Source: Effrenium voratum
Taxonomy: Eukaryota > Sar > Dinophyceae > Suessiales > Symbiodiniaceae
Assembly (NCBI GenBank): GCA_963377175.1
Contig: CAUJNA010002135.1
Span: forward strand, 721,616 to 785,615
Reading direction: 5' to 3'
DNA: 64,000 nt
Both the position numbers and the translations under genes were made by a program. Below the pieces are notes generated by a model. The model was given only the letters and a program-made list of their open reading frames with translations. It ran no database searches and was not told where the DNA came from. This document shows, in pieces, positions 10,640 to 23,365 of the stretch; the first letter of the stretch is position 1; each line of letters starts with the position of its first letter.

Positions 10640-11200
10640 AGACTTGTACTAGGACATTATATTGGTGTTTGCGAGCTGGGGCTGCCAAAGTTTCCTGTAG
10701 CGCACTTGTACTGGGACGCGGCGTTGTTGTTGGCAAGCTTGGGGCTGCCAAAACGCAAAATAAACTTTTCAGGGCTTGTAAAGTTGTTTTTCAGCACTCC
10801 AGGCAGCTATCCGGGGCTGCCAGACCTCAGAATGAAAATAAGCGACCCTGCAGGCAGCTAGCGGCCAAGTAAACTTTTCGGAGCTTGAAAAGTTTTTCAG
10901 CGCCTGCAACGGCTATCCGCGTTCTGGACTCGTACTACAAAATTGTGATTTTCGCGCTGGAGCTGCGGAAGCGTACTTTTTTGTACTTGGCTTGTACTAC
11001 GAGCGTGGAAGCGCGCTTCTTGCACTAGGTTTGTGCTACAAAATTGAGTTTTTCGAGCTGGAGCTGTGGAAGTGTACTGGAACGTGGCATTGGTGTTGGA
11101 AGGCTCGGGGCTGCCAAAGCGCAAAATAAACTATTCGGAGCCTGAGAAGTTTTTCAGCACTTTAGGCAACTATCCGCGTGCTAGACTTGTAGTACAAAGT
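10640..11200. repeat. degenerate tandem repeat around TTTTTCAGC..TATCCG
   Basis: Three units contain AATAAACTTTTC-like, AAGTTTTTCAGC, GGCAGCTATCCG and CTTGTACTACAAAATT words in the same order, separated by ~110-250 bp with insertions and deletions. No coding potential is supported. Confidence 0.6.
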
Positions 11201-11207
11201 TACAATG

Positions 11208-11312
11208 TGACGAGGGATTTAACGAGGTGACGAGGTGACGAGGTGACCACGGATTAAACGAGGCGAGGCGCACACTCCAAAACCTTACTTAAAAAGGAGG
11301 TGACGAGGTAAG
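11208..11312. repeat. GACGAGGT short tandem repeat
   Basis: Repeated TGACGAGG and AACGAGG words, including three consecutive GACGAGGT copies, with a further copy near 11300. Confidence 0.75.
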
Positions 11313-12700
11313 ATTTATTGCAAATTGCCTAGATATCTGCCATATCTCTGGATCACTGAACACTGCATTCGGATCCAGGCAACGATTGGTGACACAGAGA
11401 CCATACCCCCCCTACTTTTTGGCAGGTTGAAGCACTGGTTTAAGCAGCTTTGGCCTTGCTGCTTTGATCGGAGAGTACAGACGGCTTTTGGAGTAACCCA
11501 ATCGCCTCCCGCTTAGCACCAAGCGCACGTGTTCATGAGTGTCATCACCAGCTAGAGTAGGGATATGTTCTTGAGTTCAGGGTCTTGGATGAATTGCTTG
11601 CTGCGCATGCACGCATGTGTGTATGACAATGCGCTAGGCTTCAATCCCCGTAGTAATATTGGCAAGGACCCAATTTGGATGATGACGCTTTATTGTGTAA
11701 GCAAATGGTGGTGAACTATGAACCCAGCCATTGTTTTAATGGTGGCCTGCCTGAACCCTGGGGAATTTGCCAGGTGAATCTGTATCTCGTCCATGCGTAC
11801 GTTTGTGCGTGTGCGTTTGTGCCGTCGTTTTTGGCCGTCTTCACTCCTTCCTTTTGGCCGAAGCAGGTCTGGACTCTTGAGCTGTCTCACTTGCGGATGT
11901 TGTCTCTTCCATTGGTGGAGACGATGTTTTTGATGTTCCCTCTTGCTTTAAAAAAGGGAAACCATTTTTCACTGGATTTGTCTCACTTCCCGAGTTCCTG
12001 GTCTTCAAACTGTTTGGAAAACAAATTTAGTGGCCACAAAGTTTGGTTGCTTTGTCTGTGCCACTCGGGAAGCGAGGTGTATTTTCCCTCTCCCCTGTCG
12101 AAAAAGCAAATCTCTGCGTCGACTCGCGCGTTGGCATTGTCCCCTGGAACCCGGCGCCACATGGACCGGTCTCGTGTTCAAAGGACATATTATGTAGATA
12201 TACGGATATATATATATATATATGTATGTTTTGTTGCAATTTTGCCAAGGGATGGTTAAGACTGAAAAGCTGTTTTGCCAACTAATGGGTTTTCCGTATT
12301 AAGCCACTAAAAGTTAAACTTTTAGCAGGGGAGCAGAAAGCAACCGAGTTTATGTTTTTTGGCGCTACCCTTTTTGAATGGCTTTAAATGGAACCTACAG
12401 GAAACCGATTCCTAGGTTTGTTCTTTGCAAATGGACCGGCTTGTTTGCACGCCAGGGTTTGTCAAAGTCTGCATAAACGAGTGGTTCGTCCTTCGGCGTT
12501 TCTGTCTTGGGTCCTCCTTTGGCTCTTTCAACAAACCAAACCAAAGTGCATACTGAAAAACAGAGTGGACGCCCCGTAGGGTTGCGGTCCAAAGGTGGCC
12601 TGAATTTCTAGAGACACATGAACATCAAGCGGTTCTTTAGGGTTAAGATTCCACCCCTCAAATGGCTATCCAAGTAAGCACCTCAGTGGCTCGACATCAG
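11313..12700. other. no supported gene
   Basis: Contains a (TA)n run at 12206-12226 and T-rich sequence. A 194-codon open frame at 11675-12259 has low-complexity, intron-like composition and crosses the (TA)n run, so I do not call it. Confidence 0.4.
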
Positions 12701-13033
12701 CCTGACCTCCACAAAGGCTCCTGGACTTGGATTTCTCCGCGCCGATTGCGCAGGCGAAGGAATGCAGCCAAGAGAAGCATCCGGCTGCAAGTGGGGTCTG
12801 TTAGAGGCTCCGATCGATTTGCTTCGGCTTATGGCAGACCCAACCCCGAAGCATTAGACACCCCGAGAATCGGTGTTTGGTGGCCCATTTGGGGGTCTCC
12901 TCGAATTGGAGCCTGGCTGTTGCCAATTTGTACAGACTTCTCGGGCATGGCGACCCCCTTGCTGCGTTTGCGGAGGGTCGGGCTGAACGGACCGATGGCC
13001 TGCTGAGCGGAAGAACTCCTTTGTGGCCCACGT
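12701..13033 (+). CDS. GC-rich coding-like block, strand uncertain
   Basis: Two plus-strand frames are open with natural composition. One runs from an ACATCAG acceptor (12701) to TAG at 12857. The second runs from a CTGTTAG acceptor (~12806) for about 75 codons and contains HLGVSSNWSLAVANLYRLLG and FAEGRAERTDGLLSG, ending near a CGCAGGTGCC donor. A minus-strand frame is also open. The block is probably exonic, but which frame is used cannot be settled from sequence alone. No family is assigned. Confidence 0.3.
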
Positions 13034-13629
13034 GGCGCAGGTGCCATTTCGCATAGGGGTTTTCAAAGTATCTCTTTGCTTTGCACCTCTTTTGGATTCA
13101 AAGCCCAGCTTTTTGTCCAACTTTACCCCAAAAACCAGGAACAGCGACTGAAAAAAGCGGTCGCTTGACACATCTCTCCCCAGGCAAAGCTTTGTGCCAG
13201 TAAGCAGAGGAGCGGAGCCATTGAAAGTTGCTGGACCTCTGCTTTGGGACTTGCAAAATGCGAGGCCAATGGGTTTTTGGAGATTGGGGTTTGGGCCCGG
13301 ACAGTTCTGCGAGGGTCAGCTTTGGATCGCTCTCGATGAAAAAGGTCTGGGAGGTGTTCCATGTTTTGTTCTTGGATTGGTGTATTTTCCTGTGTCCATT
13401 TCAACCAAGAACGGGTACTGAGCCTCAAAGCCAACACACAAATCAGTCGAAGACTTATTGTGTTTACCCTTGGGTCTACCAGCCCTGAAGCGCTAGAACA
13501 AATTTTACTGAACATGGGAACTCTTTTGGGTTGCAATATGTTTGTTTGTTGAGGGTACCCGTTGTTTGTGGTATGAAACGGAAACCAACAGGGAAACCGA
13601 AGCCATTTTGGGGGGTGCCCTAAAGCAAG

Positions 13630-13644
13630 ACACACACACACACA
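13630..13644. repeat. (CA)n microsatellite
   Basis: Short AC run. It lies inside a 233-codon minus-strand open frame (13123-13824) that I do not accept as a gene. Confidence 0.8.
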
Positions 13645-14129
13645 TGGGAACTGAGGAAAAGACACACCACACATGCGGCTTGCGAAAAGGCGAGCTGTCC
13701 AAAACATCGCCTTGATTGTTGCGCACTTGGCTGAAAGTTGCCAGGCATCAAAAAGCGGCGAATCCCCGAGAATACGCGGCGATGAGAAAAGAAGGTTAAC
13801 GGAGGTGTGCGTGTGATTTTTCAACTAGGAGCCTTTTGGACAAATCATTTACATGGGGATTCATGTCCACATATCTCCAAATATTTTGGCCACGGTGGCT
13901 CGTTTTCTGAAAAAGATCGTGGTTTCAACCACGGCTTTAAAGTCCTGGGTTTCATCCATCCACCGTTCACCGGTTCACCACCCAGCGTTGGTTCAACTGT
14001 CCTTTGCCCCTGGGAATCCAAAGCCGGCCCGTGCTTCTGATTTTTTGTTTACATAGGTACGAAGGCTGGTTTTGCAAAGACCGGTTTGATTTTTCCCGGT
14101 CGTCAGGTGTCCTTTTTTTAGTCGCTTCT

Positions 14130-14620
14130 GTTAGGTGCCTGTGGTCCTTTGAACTTTTGGAAAGCGAAGTGCTTGACCTTTGGCCTTTTTCTGAACATCT
14201 TAAAAATCAGCTTTTGGCCTTTGACCTTGTTCTGAGCTTTTGATGCGTCAGCTTTCGACCTTTCAACTTTTTACGGACTGTGGGGAAAAAACAAACAGGA
14301 AAAAACGTTTTGGCCTGTGACCTTTTTCTAAACTTGTGAAGCATCAGCTTTTGACCTTTGACCTTTTCATGGACTTTCGCTAAAACAAGTGTTGACCTTT
14401 GAACTTTTTTTGAACTTTTGGAAAATCGTGTTTTAGACCTTTGACCCCTTTTTGAACTTTCAGAAATCAAGTGTTGAGCCTTTTAGAAATCACGTTTTGA
14501 CCTGACCTTTTTCTGTACTTGTGAAACTCCAGGTTTGATCTTTGACATTTTTCGGAACTTTGAAAACAACAGGTGTTGGCCTTAAATCTGCTTTTGACCT
14601 TTGACTTTTTTTGAACATTT
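14130..14620. repeat. TTTGACCTTT-rich degenerate tandem array
   Basis: At least eight occurrences of CTTTTGACCTTTGACC-like words, each followed by TTTTT and GAACTTTTGGAAA-like words, at roughly 55-65 bp spacing. It shows strong strand asymmetry (pyrimidine-rich plus strand). Confidence 0.8.
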
Positions 14621-14919
14621 TTCCTTACCTTATTTACCTTGCACTATCCCTTCTTGTTTTGCTTTTTTTAGGGGCATAATTTCTTAAACACGAGCCGCAA
14701 TCCAAACTTTTGCGCTAGTTGATTTACCCAAAGGAAGCCAAAGGATGGGCCACGCGCAGAGTAGTCTTGGTACTGCCGTAGACGCACGTTGTGACTTTGT
14801 TCCCAACTCAGGAAGTGGTTTGAATTTTTGGGTCAAAATCAAACCGGGATATGAACCGCAGGTTTTAGTCGTTCCCATCGAAGGATCCATGTTGGGTACC
14901 TATTCTTGACCCACAAGGT

Positions 14920-14957
14920 AGATAGATAGATAGATAAATAGATAGATAGATAGATAT
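14920..14957. repeat. (GATA)n microsatellite
   Basis: Nine or so GATA units with one GATAAATA interruption. Confidence 0.9.
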
Positions 14958-15007
14958 ATGGACCAAGAAGAGAAGAGAAAGAGCAAGAATCAGACAAAGA
15001 GACAGAT

Positions 15008-15035
15008 CGAAAGAAAGAAAGAAAGAAAGAAAGAA
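15008..15035. repeat. (GAAA)n microsatellite
   Basis: About six perfect units, followed to ~15390 by A-rich sequence. The hydrophobic minus-strand open frame there (14990-15367) is a composition artefact. Confidence 0.9.
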
Positions 15036-15512
15036 CAAATGTTAGAAGTGAAGAAAGACAAAAAGGAAACAAAGAGTCGAAGAAACAACATAAAGAAGTG
15101 AAGTAAATAAAGGAGGAACAAATTCAATATCAGAAATGCATAAATATGGAAAATAAGGCAAGTGCCACACGAAAAGAACTCAATACCGGAACAGAACAAA
15201 GAAAGAGAAGACAGTAAATAAACGAAGCCAAAATGGTACAGACCTAAAGAAGTAGAAAAGGAGATGTTTGAAAACGACACCGGCAGAAAAGTAGCGAAAT
15301 ACAATAACGTACAAGAAAAAACACATACATGAACAGAACACACGAAATAACAGGGAGAAAGAAACACTCATTGAGACAATCAAGAAGATAACTCGTAATT
15401 GAAACTTCACTGCCGGCTTTGATTGCTCGCATTCCTTGGGACCCAGGTTCGGCTTGGCTCCGGGCGTGGTTTTTTTCACTGCGCCGACCCGAGTCTTGAT
15501 GCTCCCGGATAA

Positions 15513-15584
15513 AGGAAACCACTTGGATGGTTTTTCCAGGGTCATTCCATATTCTCGTTCCCTCCTGAGCACCAGCAAGTATTT
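15513..15584. repeat. half copy of foldback element family 5
   Basis: AAAGGAAACCAC..TTGGATGG, then GGGTCATT, then TTCCCTCCTGAGCACCAGCA matches the right half of the hairpin element at 37442-37538 in order and spacing. Confidence 0.55.
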
Positions 15585-16239
15585 GCTGCGAAGACGATCG
15601 CTATGCGGGAAGTGAGGTTTGGAGCCGACTTGCTGATTCCAATGACCCACTTGAAGCAACTCAATCTTTATAGAAACTCCTGTGCAAGATCTGTTTACAC
15701 ATCACCTCTTGAACCTTTATGTCTGAAGTCTTTGCAGGGTCTTGACAGGAGTTTGTTGCAGGATCCCTTTGAGGATCCTGTATAACATGTTTTAACCAAG
15801 GTTGTAACATACTCTTATTGTTTTTGATGCATTTGAAGTCAATCATTCATATGCAAGGGCTTGATGCGCAAAATGTAGGTCATTCGCGAAGGGCCCCAGA
15901 CATATACATGAATGCATAAAAGTACATTGATATTTGTTGCCTAGCAGCTGAAATCATATCTCGCAATTTGTCATGGACACCGACTTCGATGGAACAGGAT
16001 GTGGCCGCCGCACTTGAAGCAGAAGCGTTGTCCTACCACCAGGAGCAATCCAAGGCTGAGTGCCGGCTGCGCCGGGAACTTGGCGCCGCTGAGGCACATC
16101 CGATGATTTCATGAATGAATGGTTCACATACACACCGTGAATCAAGACGACAATTTAGAAGTAAAAGCATCTTTTTGCCAGGCATTGCCGAAAGCTGGGG
16201 CACGCACAGGCTGATGCAAATCACGCCTCTCCAGCGTTG
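15585..16239. other. no supported gene
   Basis: Unstructured sequence leading into the satellite block. I see nothing assignable. Confidence 0.45.
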
Positions 16240-18570
16240 CAGCAAGGACGCAGTGCAGATTGAGCTTTTTGGGACCCATGTCGACGCAAAGCACGCGATG
16301 TGGGGTTCGACCCACATCGCAGGGAAGTCCAACAACAACAGCCTTGCCAAAAGCGATTGTCCCCCTTGTCGCTTGCAATCAGTTTATGCCGATGTTCCTC
16401 TCATAGCCGATTTTTGGGCTGATTGGTCCCTCCAAAGGAACAAGGCCGACGTGAGTGGCTGACAGGCCTTCACTGAAGCCAATTGACTACTGGCTGCCAA
16501 CGCCAGGCGTGGCTGAGGGGCTTCAGCATTATGCAGATTGCGCACGCAAGGTTTGCCCGCCTTCCCATCCAAGCTTGGGATATTTGTTCCATCGGTTCAA
16601 TCGCATCAGCGCCCATGGTAAAACGGCAACAGGGGACGAAGGGTTCTGAATGCAGGGAGTACCATGGAGCACGACACTAGAAGCAAACAACACCCTGATC
16701 CGCAGTGAACACTTTTCCAGGCCGTGGCAGCTTTCCTGGCTGCCTTTTGAGGTGCGTATGTCGGCTGCAACGCTTACCGCCTCCCATCCAGTGGACGGGA
16801 TGTGGGCCAAGGCTTCCGCAGCGATGGTAAGCAGCCTCACGGCGCTTTCCGAGAGCACGTGTTAGGCTAGCAGGAAGCACTCGCGTGACCTTTCACGAAG
16901 ACCTTGCTTGGCCTCACACGCCGCTGGATGCGGATTGTCAAACTGTGAGAGGCAGCTTCGCTTGCCAGCTCAATTTTGGGCGATTCTGCATGTACTTGGA
17001 CAGGTGCACATAGACCTCTCGAGGTGCAGATTTGGGCATATGTGGAGTCAGCTCGGGCACCCGAGCTGGCAAGCCCCAGACTAGCATTGCTACAACCCCT
17101 GTTGATGATGAGCAGCCTCAAGCGAAGCTGGCTGGGGCTTTCGCAGGAATTTCAAGGGCGTTTCCTGCACAAGCATGTTGTGCCGGTTCAGAAGCGTTCC
17201 CATCCAAGTTCGACTATTTTTGCAGCCAATCCAATTGCATCAAACAATTGCCGCTCAGCAAGGCTTAAACCCAGGCATGGCCAGTTGTTGTTCTTGGCTG
17301 AGCGGCTGAGCCTGAAAATCTCAGCAAAGTCTTTGCTGAGCTCACTGATTGCTTCAATCGGCAATCTTGCTCAAATGCACTCATGAAGGCTTACTTTAAC
17401 AAAGTGGTGCAAATCATGGCTGAGCCGCGGTTGACTGTGGCCGATAAATTTGCTCGTGCCCCTGATGAGCAGCTTCAGCTGAGGCTGACTTGGGGCCGCG
17501 CAGAATTTGCCGCGGCGCTTCGTGAGAGAGCATCACAGGTTGTAAAGCCAGCAGGAGGAATGTGACCTTTCACAAAGACCTTTCTCGGATTTTCTCGGCC
17601 CCGCCACACGGTGAAGCACCGTTTGAAATCCGCGCAAGAATGAGACTGAGAGTGAGCAGCCGGGAACCGTTCGACCAATCAGCCGGGATGGCCAGGAACC
17701 ATTCGACCGATGGCTTTTGACAGCGGGGAACAATTCGACCAATAGCTTTTTACCAGTGGAAAAGCCGGGAACCTTGCCGCAGCTGAGGGCAATATGACAC
17801 TTGGCCTGTGATCCAATCAAAAAAGTGCATCAGGTACCCGAGCTGGCAAGCTAGCGCGTGGCCACCTTAGCATGCACCGGGGGGAAGGTGCAGATATTTG
17901 GGACCAATGTCGACACAAAACGCGCGATGTGGGGTTCAACCAACATCACAGCAGGGGAGTCCAACAACAGCCTTGCCAAATGCGATTGTCCCCCTTGTTG
18001 CTTGCAATCTGTTTACGCCGATGTTCCTCTGATAGCTGCTGATTTTTGGGTCTGACTTGCCACTCTAAAGGACAAGACCGACGTGAGTGGCTGACAGGCC
18101 TTCAGTGAAGCCAACTGGTGTTCAGCTGACGATAAGTGAGGCTTTCACAGGATTGCCTTGGCATTTGCTGCGAGCGTATCATGGGTCGTAAAGCCGGCAG
18201 CAGGCACTCACGTGACCTTCAGCAAAGCCTTTTTTGGGCCCCGGCAGGGCAGCGCTGGCCGGCTCTCAAGATGCGGGGTTGAGCGACTGAGCCTGAAAAT
18301 CGCAGAGAAGTCTTTGCTGAGCTCTCTGATGGCAATCAACTATCTGGCTCAAATGCACTCATTAAGGCTTACTAAGGCTTACTAAGGCTTACTGGCCCTT
18401 ACGCATTGAGTGGGCAAGGCTGTTGGACTGTGGTCGATAGATCTTCTCGCACCCCTGCTGAGCAGCTTCAAGCAATGATAGATGCGCATTGTCAAACTGT
18501 GAGAAGTAACTTTGCCTACCATGCTGGTCGATTCTCCATGTACTCGAAAACATTTACATAGACCTCTCCA

Positions 18571-19770
18571 GGTGCAGATTTGGGCGTATGTGGCCAGATT
18601 AGCATTGCGGCGGATAAATCTGCAACGGCCGCTAATGATGAGCAGCCTCCAGCAAAGCTGATTGGACCTGCAAGGCTTGCGCAGGATTTGCCGCGGCATT
18701 GGCTTCGAGCACACCCCGGGTCGTAAAGCCTGCAGCAGGCACTTACGTGACCTTCAGCAAACAAATGCCTTTCCAGGCCCTTGCCCTCCTTGAGTTGGGC
18801 GCTTGGCTGAGTGGCAGAATTCCACGGCTGCTCTGGCTTAGTGCCAAGCGTGGGAAGCGGTCGTGACTGCGCAACTCAAAGCAAGCAATTGGGGCATTGC
18901 AACCCCCGCTGCTGATGATTCACGGCCCCGGCTGAGGGCTGAGGCTCAATGTTGGACGATCGGACACACCCTTATTCTGTTTACGTGGACCTTTTGAGGT
19001 GCAGACTTGGGCAGACTTGGAGTCGGTTTGGGAACCCATGCTGGCAAGCCAGCGCGTGGCTGGATCTGCAGTGACTCTGCCAATTACGGCTTCTGCTCAT
19101 GAGCAGCACCAAGCGAAGCCGACTGGGGCCGCAAGGCTTTCGCAGGAATTGCAACGGCGTTGCTTGGCAAAAGTGCGCATTGCGCCAGTTCAGAAGCCCA
19201 TCCAACTTTCGCAAGGCTTGGCAGCCGCGCAAGCGTTTCCATGTCTGCAACAGGTGATTTAAGCCTTAGACCCATGCAGTTGACTCTTTGGCCGTGGTTT
19301 CACTGCTCAGTGGGTTGCGGATGCGGTTTATTATCTGGTCCAGCCAGCGTGGTCCGATTTTCATTGACTGGGGGCAAGGCTGTTGGACTGCGGCCGATAA
19401 ATCTGCTACGGCTCCAGCAAAGCTGATTGGACCCGCAAGGCTTGCGCAGGATTTGCCACAGCATCACAGGTTGTGAAGCCAGCAGGAGGCACTGACATGA
19501 CCTTTAAGGACCTTTCTCGGCCCCGCCATACGCCGCTAGAAGCGCATTGTCAAAATGTGAGAGGCAGCTCTGCTTGCCGGCTCAATGCTGGTCGATTCTC
19601 CATGTACTCGTACACGTTGCGTGGACCTCCCGAGAGTGGCCAGATTAACGTTTACTGGGGGCAAGGCTGTTGGACTGCGGGCGATAAATCTGCTACGGCT
19701 TTAGCGAAGCTGATTGGACCCGCAAGGCTTGCGCAGGATTTGCCACAGTATCACAGGTTGTAAAGCCAGC
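18571..19770. repeat. 1.2-kb near-identical copy A
   Basis: Matches 22166-23365 at a constant offset of 3595 bases with only scattered substitutions, so this duplication is younger than the rest of the array. Confidence 0.85.
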
Positions 19771-22165
19771 AACATGTCTTTTAAGGACCTTCCTCAGCCC
19801 CGCCATTCGACCCCACCATACGCTGCTAGAAGCGCATTGTCAAACTGTGAGAGGCAGCTTTGCTTGCCGGCTCAATGTTGGCCGATTCTTGATTTGCTCG
19901 GACACACCCATATTCTCTTTACACATATATGGATATGGCCTGTGATCCAATCAAACAAGTTCATCAGGACCCGAGCTGACAAGCTAGCACGTGGCCACCC
20001 TAGCATGCGCTGGGGGAAGGCTTTTCGACTGCGGCCGATAACTCTGCTACCGCCCCTGCTGGCGATGAGAAAGGCTTCTGCAGGATCCGCGGCGCTTGCT
20101 GCGAGCATATCACGGGTTGTAAGGCCTGCAGAAGCCCTTTCCGGCCCCTGGCAAGGCCGTTTGCCCTCCTTGATACGCTTGGGCAACTCAAACTGGAACG
20201 TGGTTCCATGTGCTTGGCTCACAGAGATTACCTGTCTTCTCCAGCGCGATGATAAGCCTCAGGCAAGGGTGACAGGGGCCGCAAGGCTTTCGCGTGGTAC
20301 TGAGCCAGCAGGAAGCACTCGCATGATGTTTAATGACCTTTCTCGGCCCCGCCGCACGCTGGGACGCGCATATTGTCAATCTGTGAGCAGCTTTGCTTGC
20401 CGGCTCAATGATGGCCGATCCTCCATCTCGGACACACCCGTGTACCCTTTACATGAATCTTTCGAAGTGCAGATTTTGGAATCAATGTGGCCGGATCAGC
20501 AGTGACTCTGCCACTTACGGCTCCTGCTGATGGTGAGCAGCCTCAAGAGAAGCTGATTGGGGCCGCAAGGCTTTCGCAGGATTTGCAACGGCTTGCTTCG
20601 GTTCAGAAGCCTTCCCATCCAACCATGTCTGCAACGGCCCCTCGGAATACTTTGTTCAAGCCCTGTCATTGGATGTTTTCAGATTCGGATGGGTTTCCTT
20701 CTCAAATGCATGAACCAAGCCATGCAAAGCATGCGCGTGAAGGACCCACTGCGCAAATAATACCCACGTTGCTAGCAACCAGATTGGCATTGATGGGGCA
20801 AAGCTGTTGCACTGTGGGCGGTAAGTTTGCTCGCGATTGCCGCAGCTATGAGAGTGCATCACAGATTGCAAAGCCAGCAGGAGGCACTCACGTGACCTGT
20901 AACGACCTTTCTCGGCCCCGCCATAGGCTGCTAGAAGCGCATTGTCAAACTGTGAGAGGCAGCTTTGCTTGCCAGCTCAATGCTGGTCGATTCTCCATGT
21001 ACTCGGAACATGTGCCGAGGCCTCTCGAGGTGCAGATTTGGGCGTATGTGGAGTCAGCTCGGGCACCCGAGCTGGCAAGCCCCAGATTAGCATTGCTACA
21101 GCTCCCGCTGATGAGCGGCCTTAAGCGAAGCTGGCTGGGGCTTTCGCAAGATTTTCAACGGCGTTTCCTGCAGAGTGCATTTTTTGCCGGTTCAGAAGCG
21201 TTCCCATCCAAGTTCAATTATTTCTGCGGCAATCCAATTGCATCAAACACTTGCCCTCAGCAAGGCTCAAACCCAGGCGTGGCCAGTTGTTGTTCTTGGC
21301 TGAGCGGCTGAGCCTGAAAATCTCAGCAAAGTCTTTGCTGAGCACACTGATGGCTTCAAACGGCAATCTTGCTCAAATGCACTCATGAAGGCTTACTTTA
21401 ACAAAGTGTTGCAAATCATGGCTGAGCCGCGGTTGACTGTGGCACAGGTTGTAATGCCAGCAGGAGGCATGTGACCTTTCACAAAGACCTTTTTTCGGCC
21501 CTGTCACACGCTGAAGCACCGTTTAAAATGAGATGGAGAGGGAGCCGCCGGGAACCGTTCGACCAATCAGCCAGGATCGCCAGGAACCATTCGACCGATG
21601 GGTTTCGCGGAAAACAATGAGACCAACGGCTTTTATAATCGCTGTGGAAGCTTGCGCCGGATTTGCCGCAGCATCTGCTGCGAGCACGGGCCGTAAAGCC
21701 TGCAGCAGGCACTCACGCAACCTTTAGCAAAGCCCTTTCCGACCCCTGGCAAGGCCGTTTGCCCTCCTTGATCCGCTTGGAACAGGGCAGCGCTGGCCAG
21801 CTCTCAAGATGCAGGCTTGAGCATCATCTGAGCCTGAAAATCTCAGGAAAGTCTTTGCTGAGCTCACTGATGGCTTCAATCAATTTGTATCTGGCTCAAA
21901 TGCACTCATTAAGGCTTACTAAGGCTTACTAAGGCTTACTAAGGCTTACTGCCCTTGCACCGTGTGACAAGCCACTTCCGAGCAGCAGTTGCATTGAGTG
22001 GGGCAAGGCTGTTGGACTGTGGTCGGTAGATCTTCTCGCACCCCTGCTGAGCAGCTTCAGGCAATGCTAGATGCGCATTGTCAAACTGTGAGAGGTAACT
22101 TTGCCAGCCGGCTCATGGTCGATTCTCCATGTGCTCGAGCACATTTACATGCATAGGCCTCTCGA

Positions 22166-23365
22166 GGTGCAGATTTGGGCGTATGTGGCCAGATTAGCAT
22201 TGCGGCGGATAAATCTGCAACGGCCGCTAATGATGAGCAGCCTCCAGCAAAGCTGATTGGACCTGCAAGGCTTGCGCAGGATTTGCCGCGGCATTGGCTT
22301 CGAGCACACCCCGGGTCGTAAAGCCTGCAGCAGGCACTTACGTGACCTTCAGCAAACAAATGCCTTTCCAGGCCCTTGCCCTCCTTGAGTTGGGCGCTTG
22401 GCTGAGTGGCAGAATTCCACGGCTGCTCTGGCTTAGTGCCAAGCGTGGGAAGCGGTCGTGACTGCGCAACTCAAAGCAAGCAATTGGGGCATTGCAACCC
22501 CCGCTGCTGATGATTCACGGCCCCGGCTGAGGGCTGAGGCTCAATGTTGGACGATCGGACACACCCTTATTCTGTTTACGTGGACCTTTTGAGGTGCAGA
22601 CTTGGGCAGACTTGGAGTCGGTTTGTGAACCCATGCTGGCAAGCCAGCGCGTGGCTGGATCTGCAGTGACTCTGCCAATTACGGCTTCTGCTCATGAGCA
22701 GCACCAAGCGAAGCCGACTGGGGCCGCAAGGCTTTCGCAGGAATTGCAACGGCGTTGCTTGGCAAAAGTGCGCATTGCGCCAGTTCAGAAGCCCATCCAA
22801 CTTTCGCAAGGCTTGGCAGCCGCGCAAGCGTTTCCATGTCTGCAACAGGTGATTTAAGCCTTAGACCCATGCAGTTGACTCTTTGGCCGTGGTTTCACTG
22901 CTCAGTGGGTTGCGGATGCGGTTTATTATCTGGTCCAGCCAGCGTGGTCCGATTTTCATTGACTGGGGGCAAGGCTGTTGGACTGCGGCCGATAAATCTG
23001 CTACGGCTCCAGCAAAGCTGATTGGACCCGCAAGGCTTGCGCAGGATTTGCCACAGCATCACAGGTTGTGAAGCCAGCAGGAGGCACTGACATGGCCTTT
23101 AAGGACCTTTCTCGGCCCCGCCATACGCCGCTAGAAGCGCATTGTCAAAATGTGAGAGGCAGCTCTGCTTGCCGGCTCAATGCTGGTCGATTCTCCATGT
23201 ACTCGTACACGTTGCGTGGACCTCCCGAGAGTGGCCAGATTAACGTTTACTGGGGGCAAGGCTGTTGGACTGCGGGCGATAAATCTGCTACGGCTTTAGC
23301 GAAGCTGATTGGACCCGCAAGGCTTGCGCAGGATTTGCCACAGCATCACAGGTTGTGAAGCCAGC
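22166..23365. repeat. 1.2-kb near-identical copy B
   Basis: Partner of 18571-19770. It continues directly into an extra 287-bp monomer that copy A lacks. Confidence 0.85.

Noticed and set aside
13123..13824. 233-codon minus-strand open frame
   Set aside because: It crosses a (CA)n run, has Cys/Phe-rich low-complexity stretches, and overlaps plus-strand sequence with better coding composition (SALDEKGLG-like region near 13300). No domain.
14990..15367. very hydrophobic 125-codon minus-strand frame resembling a membrane protein
   Set aside because: It arises from GAAA/A-rich low-complexity DNA read in reverse. The Phe/Leu/Ser bias is a composition effect.
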